Source of the DNA: Locusta migratoria
Lineage: Eukaryota > Arthropoda > Insecta > Orthoptera > Acrididae
NCBI GenBank assembly: GCA_026315105.1
Contig: CM048748.1
Location: forward strand, 25,928,078-25,992,077
Direction of reading: 5' to 3'
Length of the DNA stretch: 64,000 nt
The notes beneath the pieces are model-generated. The model had not been told where the DNA came from. It saw only the letters and a program-made list of their open reading frames with translations, and ran no database searches. Every line of letters starts with the position of its first letter. The stretch's first letter is position 1. Below are positions 30,776 through 43,925 of the stretch, piece by piece. The position numbers were made by a program, and so were the translations under genes.

Positions 30776-33157
30776 GCTATAACCCCATTGCCCAATTTTG
30801 ACAATTGTTTTGGTAATAATATTTCATTTTTTTGCTATGTTAGATACTAAATTTCATTCATGTTACAATCGATTCCACTATTGTATGGTATGTGATGTCT
30901 GTACTTCATGTGCTTTGTATATTTTATGAATATCTGCATCATGTTTATTTTTGCATAATATTTTTGTAATTTTAATTGTTTCGGTAATGTCAATTTTATT
31001 TTTGTATCGTTTTATGTATGTCAATATTATGTAAATTTGTAATATCTCACGACCAACATGATTACTAAAAGGTAAAATGATTCCAATGTGAACGGAATTC
31101 CGTTGTAAATGAAAAGGTGGTGTTGGCGCGCAGCTAACGGAGACAGAGTAGTCAGTCGAAGGTTGGCATTCACAGCAGTCAGTCTGTTGTGGGAGCTCAC
31201 AGCAGTAGTGAACCTGAGGGCACAGCAGCAAGACGTAGTGGCAGACTTGCGGTACTGTATTCTGCCCAAATGTTTGTTTCACTGGAGGCAGAAGACCAAT
31301 CTACGTACAATGGCCTCGGTGAACGTGCAGATGCAATGGTAAAACTTTTACTGTCTGCATATGGAGCTGAATGATAGCTACTGGAAACCGCTGTTACAAT
31401 GTCGGCTCACAAACTGCATAAAGATGAAATCTGAGCTGTGTACGCTGCGCCGCCACCTCGCCACTACTCCACATTAATATCAAGTCACAAAATTGTTACT
31501 GTTTATAAACTGGTCGTTGAGAGATTTAGCTTGTGTTTTGAATTTTTTTTTTTTTTTTCAATAGAGGTTACATTTCTGTTAAACGTAGTGTGTACGTAAC
31601 CCCAATTTATCGCAAGTCACATAACCTAATAGGGATCCTCTCCTGTAAAGAACTATTAACCGAATCATCCTATTTTTTCTAAAACCAGCAATCAATTTTA
31701 ATAATGTTAATTTTTTGGAGAATTCTCTTAGTACAATATACAGTGCTGCAACTATAAATTTCATTGCTCTTGCACAATAGAATTGGTAGGAATTAGTTAC
31801 TGTTTTGCCACATAACTAATTTAAATCATTTCAGATGATTGAAATAGTTCAGACACGAACTTTTATGTCCCTATAAATTGTGAGTGCAGTTTGAGTGACC
31901 TAATTCTAGATTCCAGGCTAGCAGATTTAATTGATGAACCTATTCAGCAAATTGTTACTTAATTAATAGTTAACTGTAACAGAATCATTAATTTCATGGT
32001 AGGGACAAAGATTTCATTATTTTCAACAAAGTGATACATACTAGTTAGTGTTCTTTTAGTAGATTTTTGAACAGAGGTCACAATCATAACCAATTTCTTA
32101 CTTATTTACAAAGAACATTAGGAACAGCACTGACCATAACATTAGTAGATTTTTATTTATTATTTTTAACACTAATTATAAGCCTTTAGTAACTTTGTTT
32201 CTGAGTGTCTTTTGCATTGCAATACTACATTCCACGCTATGTTCTATAGTAACAGAAACTAACTGATGAGGTGAGTCTTACCGCTACAATAATTAAAATA
32301 ATTACTGCTTTCATTTATCTGTATTGTTTTTGTTATTGGTATTTTTTTATCTCTTATGAAACTAGTGACAATGTTTTTTCCACCCTTTACTTATTCTGCA
32401 CCAAGCTTCTAAATTTAACTGAATTCTTAATTTATCACTGCTTGGTATTCTTATGCCTCATCAGGCTGGCGACCGTGTATAAATTTTTATTAATGAAACA
32501 TTTTGTTAATAATTTTTAACTAGCACAACAATAGTATTGCAAGATTACCTAAGTTAAATTTTTGTTTCATAGTAATCAGATTTCTTTTACTGCTATAAGC
32601 TACACCTATTTCAAACATAGTTACCGCTTTCCATGATTTATTTCGTGTTTGGATAAATCTTTGGGGAGTTTTGGTCCAAGTCTTGTCCTTAGGCTAGCAC
32701 GGGTGCCACACTTAGTGGCCCATGACTGTTAGATTAGTCGCGGTTGTGTCACAGCGCCTATCAGTTGTTGTGGTTTAAGACGTTAACTAAAATATCACGT
32801 GAAAGCTTTGAATCGGGGAGAAATGGACAAATGGATGGTATGATATTAAATATTCATTGATTAATTTTGTGTAACGTCAGAAATGAGGGGAATGTTGGCG
32901 ACAACTACGTTATATATATATAAAAAAAAAGTTGACAGGCTTTACCTTCTTCGTTACGATACATCCTTTTGATGATATCAGCCCAGAAATCTGTAAATTT
33001 AAAATGAGAATAATTGAAGGTAAAACACCATCGTGATAAAGTATTGGACGGGTGGAATTTTGATGTGTAGTGGACCGTGCGATAAATTTTAGTTCAGGGC
33101 TCCGCGTTTGCGGTTGGTAAAATAGCTTAAAATAAATGTCTGCACATTCTAAAGAAT
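30776..33157. other. Unassigned DNA (2.4 kb)
   Basis: AT-rich, with a GC-richer island at about 31100-31480 rich in CAGCAG-type trinucleotides. The islet has short ORFs but no family motif. It could be part of an LTR or a non-coding transcript; I cannot tell. A T run lies near 31544-31558. Confidence 0.35.
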
Positions 33158-33168
33158 AAAAATTGAAT

Positions 33169-36100
33169 TATTATTATATTGTTATTATGGTCTTCAGTCC
33201 GGAGACTGGTTTGATGCAGCTCTCCACCCTACTCTATTCTGAGCAAGCCTTTTCATCTCCTCATAAGAACGGCAACCCACATCCAATTGAATCTGCTTAC
33301 TATATGCGTCTCTTGGTCTTCCTCTGCGATTTTTACCCCACACGCTTCCCTCCAATGCTAAATTTACGATTCCGCGATGTCTAAGAATGTGTCCTATCAA
33401 GCGATCCCTTCTTTTAGTCAGGGTATGCCAAAAAATTCTTTTCTCACCAATTCTGTTCAGTACCTCTTCATTAGTTATGCGATCTACCCACCTAATCTTC
33501 AGCATTCTTCTGTAGCACCACATTTCAAAAGCCTCTATTCTCTTCCTGTCCGCACTGCTTATCGTCCATGTTTCGCTCCCGTACAAGGCAGCACTCCACA
33601 CAAATGCCTTCAGAAAAGACTTCCTTACATTTAAATCAATATTCGATGTTAGCAAATTTCTCTTTTTCAAAAATTCTTTTCTTCCCATTGCCATTCTGCA
33701 TTTTATATCCTCTGTACTGCGACCATCACATGTTATTTTACTACCCGAGTAACAAAACTCATCTACCACCTTCATTGTTTCGTTACCTAATCTAATTCCT
33801 TCAGCATCGCCTGATTTTCTAAGACCGCATTCCATTATTTTTGTTTTGCTCTTGTTAATGTTCATTTTATACGCGCTCTTCAACACACTGTCCATTCTAT
33901 TCAACTGCTCTTGCAGATCCTTTGCTGTCTCTGACAGAATTACAATGTCATCAGCAAAACGCAATGTTTTTATTTCTTCCCCCTGAACTTTAATCCCTAT
34001 TCCAAATTTTTCCTTGCTTTCCTTCACCGCCTGCTCAATGTACAAATTGAATAACATCGGAGAAAGGCTACAACCCTGTCTTACTCCCTTCCCAACTGAT
34101 GCTTCCCTTTCATGCCCTTCGAGTCTAATAACTGCGGTCTGGCTTTTGTACAAGTTGTAAATAACTCTCCTTTTCCTGTATTTTACCCCTGCTGACTTCA
34201 GAATTTGAAAGAGTGTATTCCAGTCAACATTGTCAAACGCTTTCTCCAAATCTACAAAAGCTAAAAATGTAGATTTGCCTTTCCTTAATCTGTCTTCTAA
34301 GATAAGACGTAAAGTGAGTATTGCCTCGCGGGTTCCTACGTTCCTCCTGAATCCAAACTGATCTTCCCCGAGGTCAGCTTCTACCAGCTTTTCCATCCTC
34401 TTGTAGATAATTCGTGTTAAAATTTTGCAACCATGACTTATCAAACTGATGGTTCTGTAATTTTCACACCTGTCTGCGCTTGATTTCTTTGGAATGGGGA
34501 TTACTACATTTTTCTTAAAGTCTGAGGGCATTTCGCCTGTCTCATACATCCTACACCAGTTCAAATAGTCTTGTAATGGCTGGCTCTCCCAGAGACTTTA
34601 GTAGCTCTGAGGGTATGTCATCTACTCCTGGGGCCTTGTTCCGACCTAGGTCTTTCAAGGCTCTGTCAAATTCATCTCTCAGTATAGTATCTCCTATTTC
34701 ATCTTGATCTACTTCCTCTTCCCTTCTACAACATCGTCTCTAAGTTCATTTCCTTTGTAGAGCTGCTCTATGTACTCTTTCCACCTTTCAGCTTTCCCTT
34801 CTTTGCTGAGAACTGGTTTCCCATCTGAGTTCTTGATATTCGTAGAGTTGCTTGTTTTGACCCAAATGTATCTTTTATTTTCCTGTAGGCGGTATCTACT
34901 TTTCCCCTTCTTATACATTCTTCTACAGATTTGCATTTGGCTTCTAGCCACTCCTGCGTAGCCATTTTGCACTTCCTGTCAATCTCATTTTTTAGTCGTC
35001 TGTACTCCATTTTGCCTGTTTTATTTAGTGCATTATTATATTTTCTCCTTTCATCAATTAAATTTAGTATTTCCTGTGATATCCAAGGTTTTTTTGTAGG
35101 TCTTGCCTTTCTACCTATTTTGTCCTCTGCTGCCATCACTATTTCATCTCTCAATGATACCCATTCCTCTTCTACTGTTTTATTTCCCCCTGTTTCTGTC
35201 AATTGATGCCTAAATTTCCCTCTGAAATTCTCCAGAACTTCACTTTCCTTCAATTTATCTAAGTCCCATCTCCTTATTTTCCTACCTTTCTGCAGTTTTT
35301 TCAGCTTCAGCCTACAGTTCATGACTAACAAGTTATGGTCAGAGTCTATATCTGCCCCTGGGTATGTTTTACAGTTTAAAACCTGGTTCCGGAATCTATG
35401 TCGTACCATTATAAAATCTATTTGATACCTTCCGGTGTCTCCTGGTCTCTTCCACGTATACAACCTTCTTTTGTGATTCTTAAACCACGTGTTTGTTACG
35501 ATTAAATCATGTTCCGTGCAAAATTCTACCAGGCGACTTCCTCTTTCATTCCTCCTGCCCAATCCATATTCACCTACTATTTTTCCTTCTCTTCCTTTTC
35601 CTACTATCGAATTCCAGTCTCCCATCACAATTAAGTTTTCCTCTCCCTTAACTGTCTGAATAATTTCCTTTAGCTCCTCATATGTTTCTTCGATCTCTTC
35701 ATCATCGGCAGAGCTAGTTGGCATATAAACCTGTACTACTGACGTCGGTGTTGGCTTCATATCAACCTTGACAATGATAATGCGATCACTGTGCTGCTCA
35801 TAGTAGTTTACCCGCATTCCTATTTTCTTATTCATTATCAGTCCTACTCCTGTGATACCCCCAACTGATCTTGTATTTATAATCCTGTGCTCACCTGACC
35901 AGAAATCATGTTCATCCTGCCACCGAACTTCACTAATTCCCACTATATCTAACTTCAACCTATCCATTTCCCTTTTTAAATTTTCTAATTTTCCTACCCG
36001 ATTAAGGGATCTGACATTCCACGCTCCGACCCGTAGAATGCCAGTATTGTCTTTCCTGATAACAACATTCTCCTGAGTAGTCCCCGCCCGGAGATCCGAA

Positions 36101-36463
36101 TGGGGGACTATTTTACCTCCGGAATATTTTACCCGAGAGGATGCCATCATCATATGTTCATACAGTAGAGCTGCATGTCCTCGGGAAAGATAACGGCTGT
36201 AGTTTCCCCTTGCTTTCAGCCGTTCGCAGTAGCTGTGTGGCAAAGCCACATTAGCTGATGTTACAAGGCCAGCTCAGTCAATCATCCAGACTGTTGCCCC
36301 TGTAACTACTGAAAAGGCTGCTGCCCCTCTTCAGGAACCACACGTTTGTCTTGCCTCTCCACAGATACCCCTCCGCTGTGGTCGCACCTACGGTACGGCT
36401 ATCTGCATCGTTGAGGCACGCAAGCCACCCCACCTCGGCTATGTCTGTGGTTCATGGGGGTGG
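33169..36463 (-). mobile_element. Full-length RTE-type LINE, copy 2
   Basis: Same family as 2358-5648, full length, with an exact 11-bp target duplication AAAAATTGAAT at 33158-33168 and 36464-36474. The 3' tail is an ATT/ATA repeat rather than CAA. Confidence 0.92.
33194..36249 (-). pseudogene. RTE endonuclease/RT, copy 2, frameshifted
   Basis: The endonuclease part runs open from 36249 to about 34860: ISEVRW with the catalytic Glu, GDWNS, and SDHN. The RT part runs open from 34564 to 33194: GVRQGCSLSPMLFNLYI and LRFADDIVILS with both Asp residues. Between them, around 34860-34565, about three frameshifts break the ORF (for example a missing C in the CTTCCCTTCTACAAC region near 34727). Catalytic residues are therefore intact while the frame is lost, the mirror image of copy 1. 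Confidence 0.9.
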
Positions 36464-36713
36464 AAAAATTGAATACTAATGCGAATGGGGAACACTAAAT
36501 TCTAATGTTAATAAAATGTTTAACGATCACTGCACTGTTATTCATCATAATGGCGTCCAATTCTGTAACACGCAAATGGTAAATTATCTACGTCACTACG
36601 AGGCGGGAAATCAAATAAGAACACCTCGGCCATTAAATTAATGAACTTATATATTTCCGTGTATATTTTCTTTGAATTTAGCAATATACTTAAAGCAATT
36701 TTAATGGTGAACA

Positions 36714-36908
36714 GCCGGCCGCGGTGGCCGAGGAGACTAAGGCGCTCCAGTCACGGTCTGCACGGCCACTACGGTCGGGGGTTCGAATCCCCCCTCGGGC
36801 ATGGATATTTGTGCTGTCTGTAGTCTTAGCTAGTTCATAAGTAGTTTGTAAGTTTAGGGACTGATGACCCCGTAGTTAAGTCCCATAGACCTTACAAACA
36901 TTTTTTTG
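36714..36908 (+). mobile_element. tRNA-derived SINE with exact target duplication
   Basis: Best-preserved member: CCGGCCGCGGTGGCCGAGGA, B-box GGGTTCGAATCCC, tail through GACTGATGACCCCGTAGTTA to the end. Flanked by an exact 11-bp duplication AATGGTGAACA at 36703-36713 and 36909-36919. That is the same length as the RTE duplications, suggesting mobilisation by that LINE type. Confidence 0.92.
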
Positions 36909-36919
36909 AATGGTGAACA

Positions 36920-37490
36920 AAGAGAGCTGCTAGTAATGCGTCTTAACTCGACGGCGGCAAAAGACAGACAAATGAAGCGGTTCGCTGTTCTTTCTCTCCG
37001 GCGCTAAAACAAAGGAATGTAGGATTTTCAGAGATTATTTTTCATTAGAAAGAAAGAAAAACGATCCTTGGTGGTATCTATAATCTTAGACTCGCGAAGT
37101 TAATTGTTGTATATTTATTTATATTTTTATTGGTAGCGTTCCATACTCCACCGCGGCGGCTTAATCTGTCGCCTTAAATATTGGTGCAGAACTCCTGTCA
37201 ACTGCGTCGTAGCGTTCCAACTAAGGGGCAGTATCAGATGCTTGGGAATTGTCTTAATGAATGATGTTCGACGCACGGCGGCGCTGAATTTGAAGAGGTT
37301 GCCCGTAGCCATACGAAACGGTGTCAAAGCGAACGGTCTGCGGGTGTTAAATATGGTTTAACGCATCTCTTATATAAATGCATCCTTAGCGTCATGCATG
37401 CCCCACTACGTACAGATTCTATCGATACCGAAGACGATCGCCCGACACATTCTAGCAGCATTTGGATACTTCGTCAGCACGGGAGTCCTC
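36920..37490. other. Unassigned DNA
   Basis: No gene, tRNA-like sequence or element end recognised. Confidence 0.35.
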
Positions 37491-38371
37491 TTAAGGCTAG
37501 TTTCCACGACGACACTACATTTCATGAAACTGCGCTACTGGCCAATGCGCATGCTCGGCAGGCGTTCGCGCAACTCGTTGGCGAAACTAGACAGTTTCGG
37601 CACATTCCAACTTTGGCGAAACTGATTGCGCGTGTTTTTAGGTTAGGTTATGACCAATACAGAACAAAATACAATGTATAGGGGGAAACGGAAGAAATAA
37701 TTCGGGTTTTGAACATATATGCGTTGCGTATTAGTGCTCTTCTAGCAATTATTTGTGAAATTAAATATTGATGGGTTGACGATTAGTGAATTGCAGGCTA
37801 AAATACATCCAATTCGAAATACTTATATAAACGAAGTATGGCAACTGTGGATTTCGGAACACGGTACAAGTACTGCAGAGACGAATATTTACTTGACAAG
37901 AAACGTAATGCAATTTGTTACTTCAGTTCTGGTAACAATGCTTCATGCATAACAGTATCTTGTTTCTTTATTGCATTACTAACTCTGTTTAAAATGAACG
38001 TTAACTGCTCTGGTGACATTCTAACTTGATTAAAATAACTTCTAGGGTCTTCAATCATAATTTATTTCAGCAAGGTCGCTGAGCAACAGACCTGACGTCT
38101 TTTTTTAATCCATTCACGAACCCAAACACGTTTCTTATTCTTTTATGTTTAGTCTTTATTTAGTGACTTCACACTCACAAGCAATAGATTCCCCACAACT
38201 CTTACAGCTACCAAAACTTTCATTTCACAGCGACTACATCACTCACAAAACAACGAAACTGAAGTGTACAGTATTGGCGCTGTCTACAGACATACACGAA
38301 ACCAGTTGCGCGCAAATCATTTCATGCAGAGAGTTTCGCAAACTAGTGTCGTCGTGTAGACTAGCCTTTAA
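37491..38371. repeat. Inverted-repeat unit with TTAA-like flanks (possible MITE)
   Basis: Left TTAAGGCTAGTTTCCACGAC (37491-37510), continuing GACACTA, and the inverted right TTAAAGGCTAGTCTACACGA, continuing CGACACTAG, are clearly related. Both carry TTAA at the outer edge. The interior shows no transposase. It may be a non-autonomous transposon of a TTAA-targeting family. Confidence 0.5.
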
Positions 38372-40911
38372 AAATCCCATATTAGATAGAGGTGGCCTCG
38401 GGCTTGCTCACGTTTGATGGAACAGTGCCGCTCTATATTACCGCGGCATTAAACACATGGATAAGATAACAGCAGTCTGTAAGGACTCTCGATAGACGAA
38501 TTGGCACAAGCCTCTCGTCAAGCACAGACGATGGTGCAGAACGTTTCTCAACAATTTTAACGTCTGAGATTTGTTCTTGAATGTTATGACTGAACTACCA
38601 GACAACAGACCTCCGACAGCTCGCAATATCTGCCGCATAATTACGAGCAGGTGCCCCGCCATCCTTGTAGAAACACGGCAGTCCACAATCGTATGGCGAG
38701 CAATTCATCATACCACACTTGTCATGGAAACACGAAAAACGTGGTACCCGGTAGTTTACGGTAAACAAGTCACTGGATCCCGTCTGCACGCCATCAATAT
38801 GGTGAACTCACAGTTTGCCAGGTATGTCACGTTAGAGGTTATAACGTTGCCCTTGCTTAGTATGATACCATTTTGGACAAGCAATTGATGGTACCGAATT
38901 TTTTGAATTTGAAATAATTTAAAGTGCAGCACAAAATGATCATTCAAGCAAATAAACCGAGGATTGCATATTAAAGTAAGGCAACATACAAGCAACAGCA
39001 CGTTTTAAGACTTAGGGAAAGCATCTAGCTGGATCCTGCACTTCGTATTGTAGAAGCTGGAAATGATTACTTTTTCTTATTTAATCTGTGAATGTTCGAG
39101 ATACTTTCCGTAGGAGATCAATGTTAAGACTGTTCACTTCGCTTTTCATTGTTGTGTGACCGTGGGTAGAACATGAAGTTACTGGTAATGATAAAATAAT
39201 TTAAAAAATGATCGGACTTCGTGAAATTACAAAAGAAATAACTGCAGGTTCTAAATTCAAGTAAAGTATAGTATAAGGATGATTGATTGATTGAAATTTT
39301 GCAGACAATCCGAAGCTATTGTAATGGCGTCTGAACATTAAACTATTACTTTTGACGAGGAGCTGAAAAACATCAAGAAATTAAATATTTGACCTGGAGG
39401 AGTTTGATTTAAATGAAACCCAAGGAGAGGGAATGCTTTTAAATTTAAATAATATGTTTTCAGCAACAACTTGCATCATTCTTCCTACTTCCATTAGTGG
39501 ATACAGGTATGGAAGACGTTACATCAAAGAGTGAGTAAAACTACTATCACGGTTCCGTCTTCTCGCTTGTTTGTGAGTAAAAATGACGAACGAAATTAAA
39601 TTAGTTGCATTGTGAGTCAGAGGGAACCGGAGGCGATAATCATTGCTGATCAAAGATAATTTTTTTTAAGTTTATCGTTACAAGGTGACGACGCTCACTG
39701 TCTCAAGTGCGGAAGTTTGGCGGCAAGTTTATTTTTTTCTTCTGCGCGGCGCGTCGGGCAGAAAACCATCGACCCCACAATTGTTTTTTCCGGACTGAAC
39801 GATAGCGTAGACAAAACAAGGTAAAAACATCATTTGCGAAGAGAAATATTGAACGAAACCAGAAGATGACTGACAACGACCACAGATCATTAAGAACATT
39901 TATGGAATGTCTGTAGTTGCTAAATTCTTAATAACGGAGGCCTACGCAAAGCTGGGAAGGAAGTGGTGGTACCATCATAAAACCTGGACACTTCATGATT
40001 GGAAAAGTGGTATGGTTCGACATTGCTTTCTACAAACAAACGGGTTTATCTTAGAAAACCACAAAAGAATTTTAAGATACCTGCATTCAAGAATGGGAAA
40101 GTTTCCGTCATGATTTGGGCATTTATATCGCGATATTCAAATTGAGAGGGTAGCTGTATATGAGTACCTCACCATCCTCGTGTAACATCTCTGGAACAGT
40201 CGCAGTCGGTGATCGACTCCAGAGGGCGTCCGCGAGTGTGAGCGCTACATGGCATTCCGTAGAGAGCGTGTCATAGCTTGTTTGTTCTTGTTATTAATGT
40301 AATATATTTTGTTTCAGACAGTAACCTATTACAATTGATACTCCCCTGTTCCAATACGTGTTAACCTGTCCCGAATCCATGGCACCGAGCCTCCGGATTG
40401 TTAATAACTGTGTCAATGATAGGCTGAGGGACATGGAAAATTACAATTACAGCTACTGTGTTGTAGCTTTCCGCACGTGATGAAAAGGTAATTGAGTTTT
40501 TGCGGGAAAAGATTGGGTGCTATACAGCAAACGTCTAACAATCACCCCCCCCCCCCACACGCACAAATACAGCCAAAATGTACATGCGTGCTTTGTACAG
40601 TATCAGAAAATTATCAAATATATCTCTGGACAGAAAAATCGCTATGTCTCAATTGATTCGTACTGGGGTATCTGACAGTCAGAACCGTATTTACAACTAC
40701 ATTACGGAAGTAATTGTAGGATAAATTCTGAGGCAAACGATGCACCAGATGTCAATGATATAAAATTTTATTTCAGCATGGCACGCTTCTGGACTACATT
40801 ATCCCATACACAAGCACTGAAAACAAGGACGCACATATGAAAATACGTCGCACGAACTCGACGCTTCACGAACAAAATATGCAATCCACAAAATACACGC
40901 AAAATATTAGA
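38372..40911. other. Unassigned DNA (2.5 kb)
   Basis: On the minus strand near 38600-38700 the string CFYKDGGAPARNYAADI faintly recalls a Tc1/mariner block around the second Asp (QQDGAPAH). Nothing around it supports this. The rest shows no motif. A run of C lies at 40543-40556. Confidence 0.3.
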
Positions 40912-40913
40912 TA

Positions 40914-42152
40914 CCGTCAGAAGGGGTTAAGTCGATCAGGTGGGGGGAAGGTCGACCGGCAATACAGCATTATTATTTACACTACTTCCGCCTGGCGATA
41001 TATCCTGGAACTTCATGCAACACATGCTTGTTGGAAGCTAATGAGTTAGAGAGTAGTGTTTACCTGCAGAATTTTCTCTGAGTATCCGTTCAGCGGGATT
41101 GTGGGATATAAACAAATGCATTTTGGTTGCCTGTGAATGTAGCAAGACTACACCTGTCACAATACGACCTTGTAGTCATATAATTTTGCTGTTTTCGTAC
41201 TGTTAATCGGTAGGTGAACTCAATGTCATTTGATTTATGTATTTGCAAAAACAGAAGTTATTGTATGGACGAGTAGTGATCTAAAAATTGAATTGTCGTA
41301 TTTTGTAAGGTGAAGTCGATCATGCCGCGAACATACGTGAAGAAGGTGGGAAGAGAGGGGAAAAAGGAACTACAATCCAGTATATCTGTAAAATGCCGTT
41401 CAGGAAGCGAAGAGAGGGAAGTTGAGTATTCGTAAAGCATCTGAGTGTTACGGTGTGCCCTATACAACGTAAAATGAGTGGGTGAAGGGCAAACGTAGAT
41501 ATAAATATGTTGGGCAGCCTGTTCTCAGTTCAGTAGACGAAGAATGTTTAGTTCATTGATTGATCAAGTGTATTTCCAGATGTTCCTGATATACAAAAGA
41601 CTCCCTTCACACAAATTGTAATGAAAATAATGCCTAAGGGCATTGGTCGTGGACGCTACAGTTTCCTACATTTTAACATTTCAAACATTGAGTGAAAATT
41701 CTTTATGATGCAAGATAATTTTATGTGCAGTGGTTATTTATTTAAGGAAAATACAATGTTATAACCATACAACAGTCTATTTGTTAATAAATAGATGTTT
41801 GTTCCCTGAGAAAGACCCTCTACTATTTTAAAACTTCATATAAACATAGCCTACCATACCTTGGGAGATATTTCAATGTAAAAGACGATCGGTTTCACCC
41901 CATTGTCTGGGTGAAGCCGTTATAGGAATTCAAAAAATGAGTGATCGGCTTCACCCCACTGGGTGGGGTGAACCGATCAACCTTTAAATTAAAAGAATTT
42001 CAAAAGCGCAAAAGGCTATTTGTTTATTAAACATTAGATATAATGTCGAAATCCTAGGAATTACACGTAATATTTCTGAAACGAATTCTTCCAGAGGTTT
42101 CCTCGAAAACGAAAAAACTGAATTTTGTGATCGACTTCACCCCTTCGGACGG
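40914..42152 (+). mobile_element. pogo-like DNA transposon with TA target duplication
   Basis: Terminal inverted repeats CCGTCAGAAGGGGTTAAGTC and, from the right, CCGTCCGAAGGGGTGAAGTC, both continuing GATCA. They are flanked by TA (40912-40913 and 42153-42154), the pogo/Tc1/mariner target. The inner motif GTGAAGTCGATC recurs at 41310-41321. Related strings form hairpins near 41887-41978, including a nearly perfect one at 41943-41978. Confidence 0.78.
41322..41590 (+). pseudogene. pogo-like transposase N-terminal relic (pipsqueak-type HTH)
   Basis: Begins MPRTYVKKVGREGKKELQSS, then in a shifted frame KRGKLSIRKASECYGVPYTT, stop, KGKRRYKYVGQPVLSSVDEE and CLVHWLIKC (with a stop at the His/Trp junction). 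MPR.Y..K, the SIRKA...YGVP.TTL helix-turn-helix and GRP.VLS..EE..LV.W are the standard N-terminus of pogo/Tigger and jerky-like proteins. The DDE domain is absent from the remaining 0.6 kb, so the element is a deletion derivative. Confidence 0.72.
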
Positions 42153-42282
42153 TACGCTATTCACGGTACGCTATGAAGCCTATGTCATTTTTCAACTTAG
42201 GCTCGTCGTTTTTAAAGAAAACGTACCGAGGTGGTGATGCACATTTGTGGACTACTGGACAGTAGTTCTCACATATCAAATC

Positions 42283-42536
42283 CAGGAGGAAGGAAGCTTA
42301 GTTTAACGTCTCGTTGACAGCTTGGTCACCAGAGACGGAGATAACGCTCGGAGTTTTGGGTAAGGATGGAGAGGGAAATCGGCCGTGCCCTTTTGAAAGG
42401 AACCATCCCGGAATTAGTCTGGAGTGACTTAGAGGAATCACGGAAAACCTAAATCTGGATGGCCGGAGGTGGATTTGAACCGCCCTCCTCCCGAATGAGA
42501 GTTCAGTTCGTTACCACTGCGCCACCTAGCGCGGTC
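42283..42536 (-). mobile_element. tRNA-derived SINE, second family
   Basis: Minus strand: CGCGCTAGGTGGCGCAGTGG, B-box GGTTCAAATCC, then GATTTAGGTTTTCCGTGATT, TCCGTCTCTGGTGACCAAGC and GACGTTAAACTAAGC. This is unrelated to the GCCGGCCGCGG family in both head and tail. The plan resembles a SINE type widespread in insects. Confidence 0.78.
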
Positions 42537-43210
42537 AAAGGTAATCCACGCCTCAGTAATAACTTCCGGCTGTTTTATTACAAGAATGGCTAATATACTA
42601 ATGAAAAACGTAAAGACGCTTCACGAATCTCTCCTTCGAAGAGTTGCATCTGTTATAAAATACACTGATGGGGAAATCGTTAACAAAATATTAATATTGT
42701 GCCTATGTCAGATTTTCATATTTTTGTGAGTAGAAGCATGATTTGATCACATTTTATGGTTAGTTTTACTCGGTCTATTGCACTCGCATTTGAAATCTGT
42801 AATAACTTTCTGGATACAAGGCAGTACCTTCGGCACTTAATACGCCGCCAACAGAGCCACCTAACCTGTCTTCCCAAGATTTTTTTCATGTATTAGTCCA
42901 CTTCTCTTCTAGTTTCGACCTGCCGTTCCGTTACTTTTATTGTGTTGGTATTATTAAAGTTTCTTTATTCGTGTCAAAAGCATAAATTACGAGAGAAGTA
43001 GTAAAAGGAAGCTTACCAGTTAAAGAATATAAATGCTTGGACAACAGACATTCACATGTAAAATAAAACAAGACAGATCAGTAATGAAATTGTTTTCACC
43101 CATAGGTGAGCTATGTTAGAGCTATGTTAGAGTTTGCATACAATTGTATTTTTACATAAAACACCATAAATACATTTAAGTACAGAAACGAGCTACATCT
43201 AAGGTAACGG

Positions 43211-43213
<3 letters not shown>
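42537..43213. other. Unassigned DNA
   Basis: No gene or element end recognised. Confidence 0.35.

Positions 43214-43270
<57 letters not shown>
43214..43270. repeat. (GT)n microsatellite
   Basis: About 28 uninterrupted GT units. Poly-TH or poly-CV ORFs over it are artefacts. Confidence 0.98.
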
Positions 43271-43271
<1 letters not shown>

Positions 43272-43639
43272 ACACACAGAGCAGAGGTCGGCAAGTAATC
43301 TTAGATGGGGTACGGATTCTATCGAAAAATTTTATCGATGTCCAGATGTCACACTGCATCTTTTTTATTAATTTATCTTAATTTACATTCAAAAAATTAT
43401 GATATACATGTAAAAAGTAATGTATAAACAATCCAAAAAACTTTTACAATTTACTATTTATTTTGATTTTCACTCACAAAAAGTACGAAATACAAAGAAG
43501 TGTGAGTATATGTATTAAAAAATCTATGGGAAAAATTATATTTGTGCTCGTGAGCAGGTTCTTAAAGTTGGTTTTCACGTGCGGAGAAGCTTATGCGAAT
43601 AGTGTCTTGTTAGTCTTGAGCGGAAAATATTCTCCGAGA
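43271..43639. other. Unassigned DNA
   Basis: AT-rich sequence with no supported feature. Confidence 0.35.
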
Positions 43640-43925
43640 AATTCATTTTTGAAAATGAAATTTCACAAATATATGTGGTGCCAAACATAGCAGCCAGGAA
43701 GATTGCGATTTTTTACAATTTTCATATTTTTCAGTGACATGTTGACTCCTAAATTCTTCAGTGGATACAGTTTGATACGTTTGCAAGGGACTGTCTTCCT
43801 GAAATTGTACTATCTTCAAATGGAGTGAAGGCCTTGAAAGGTGGAACAACTTCGCAGCCACGACCGTCCATTCTGCTGCAGGAAAAACCTCAAAAGGTGA
43901 TATTTAAGAATCGTGACAAGTCGTA
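43640..43925. repeat. Dispersed repeat, empty-site relative of 12.9-13.3 kb
   Basis: Reverse complement matches 12945-13345 by eye (ATCACCTTTTGAGGTTT, GAAGTTGTTCCACCTTTCAA, TATGTTTGGCACCACATATA). It lacks the fold-back element present at 13159-13310, so it represents the uninterrupted form. Confidence 0.65.

Noticed and set aside
38595..38789. A Tc1/mariner transposase fragment
   Set aside because: The string KDGGAPARNYAADI resembles a catalytic block, but there is no neighbouring motif, no terminal repeats and no consistent frame.
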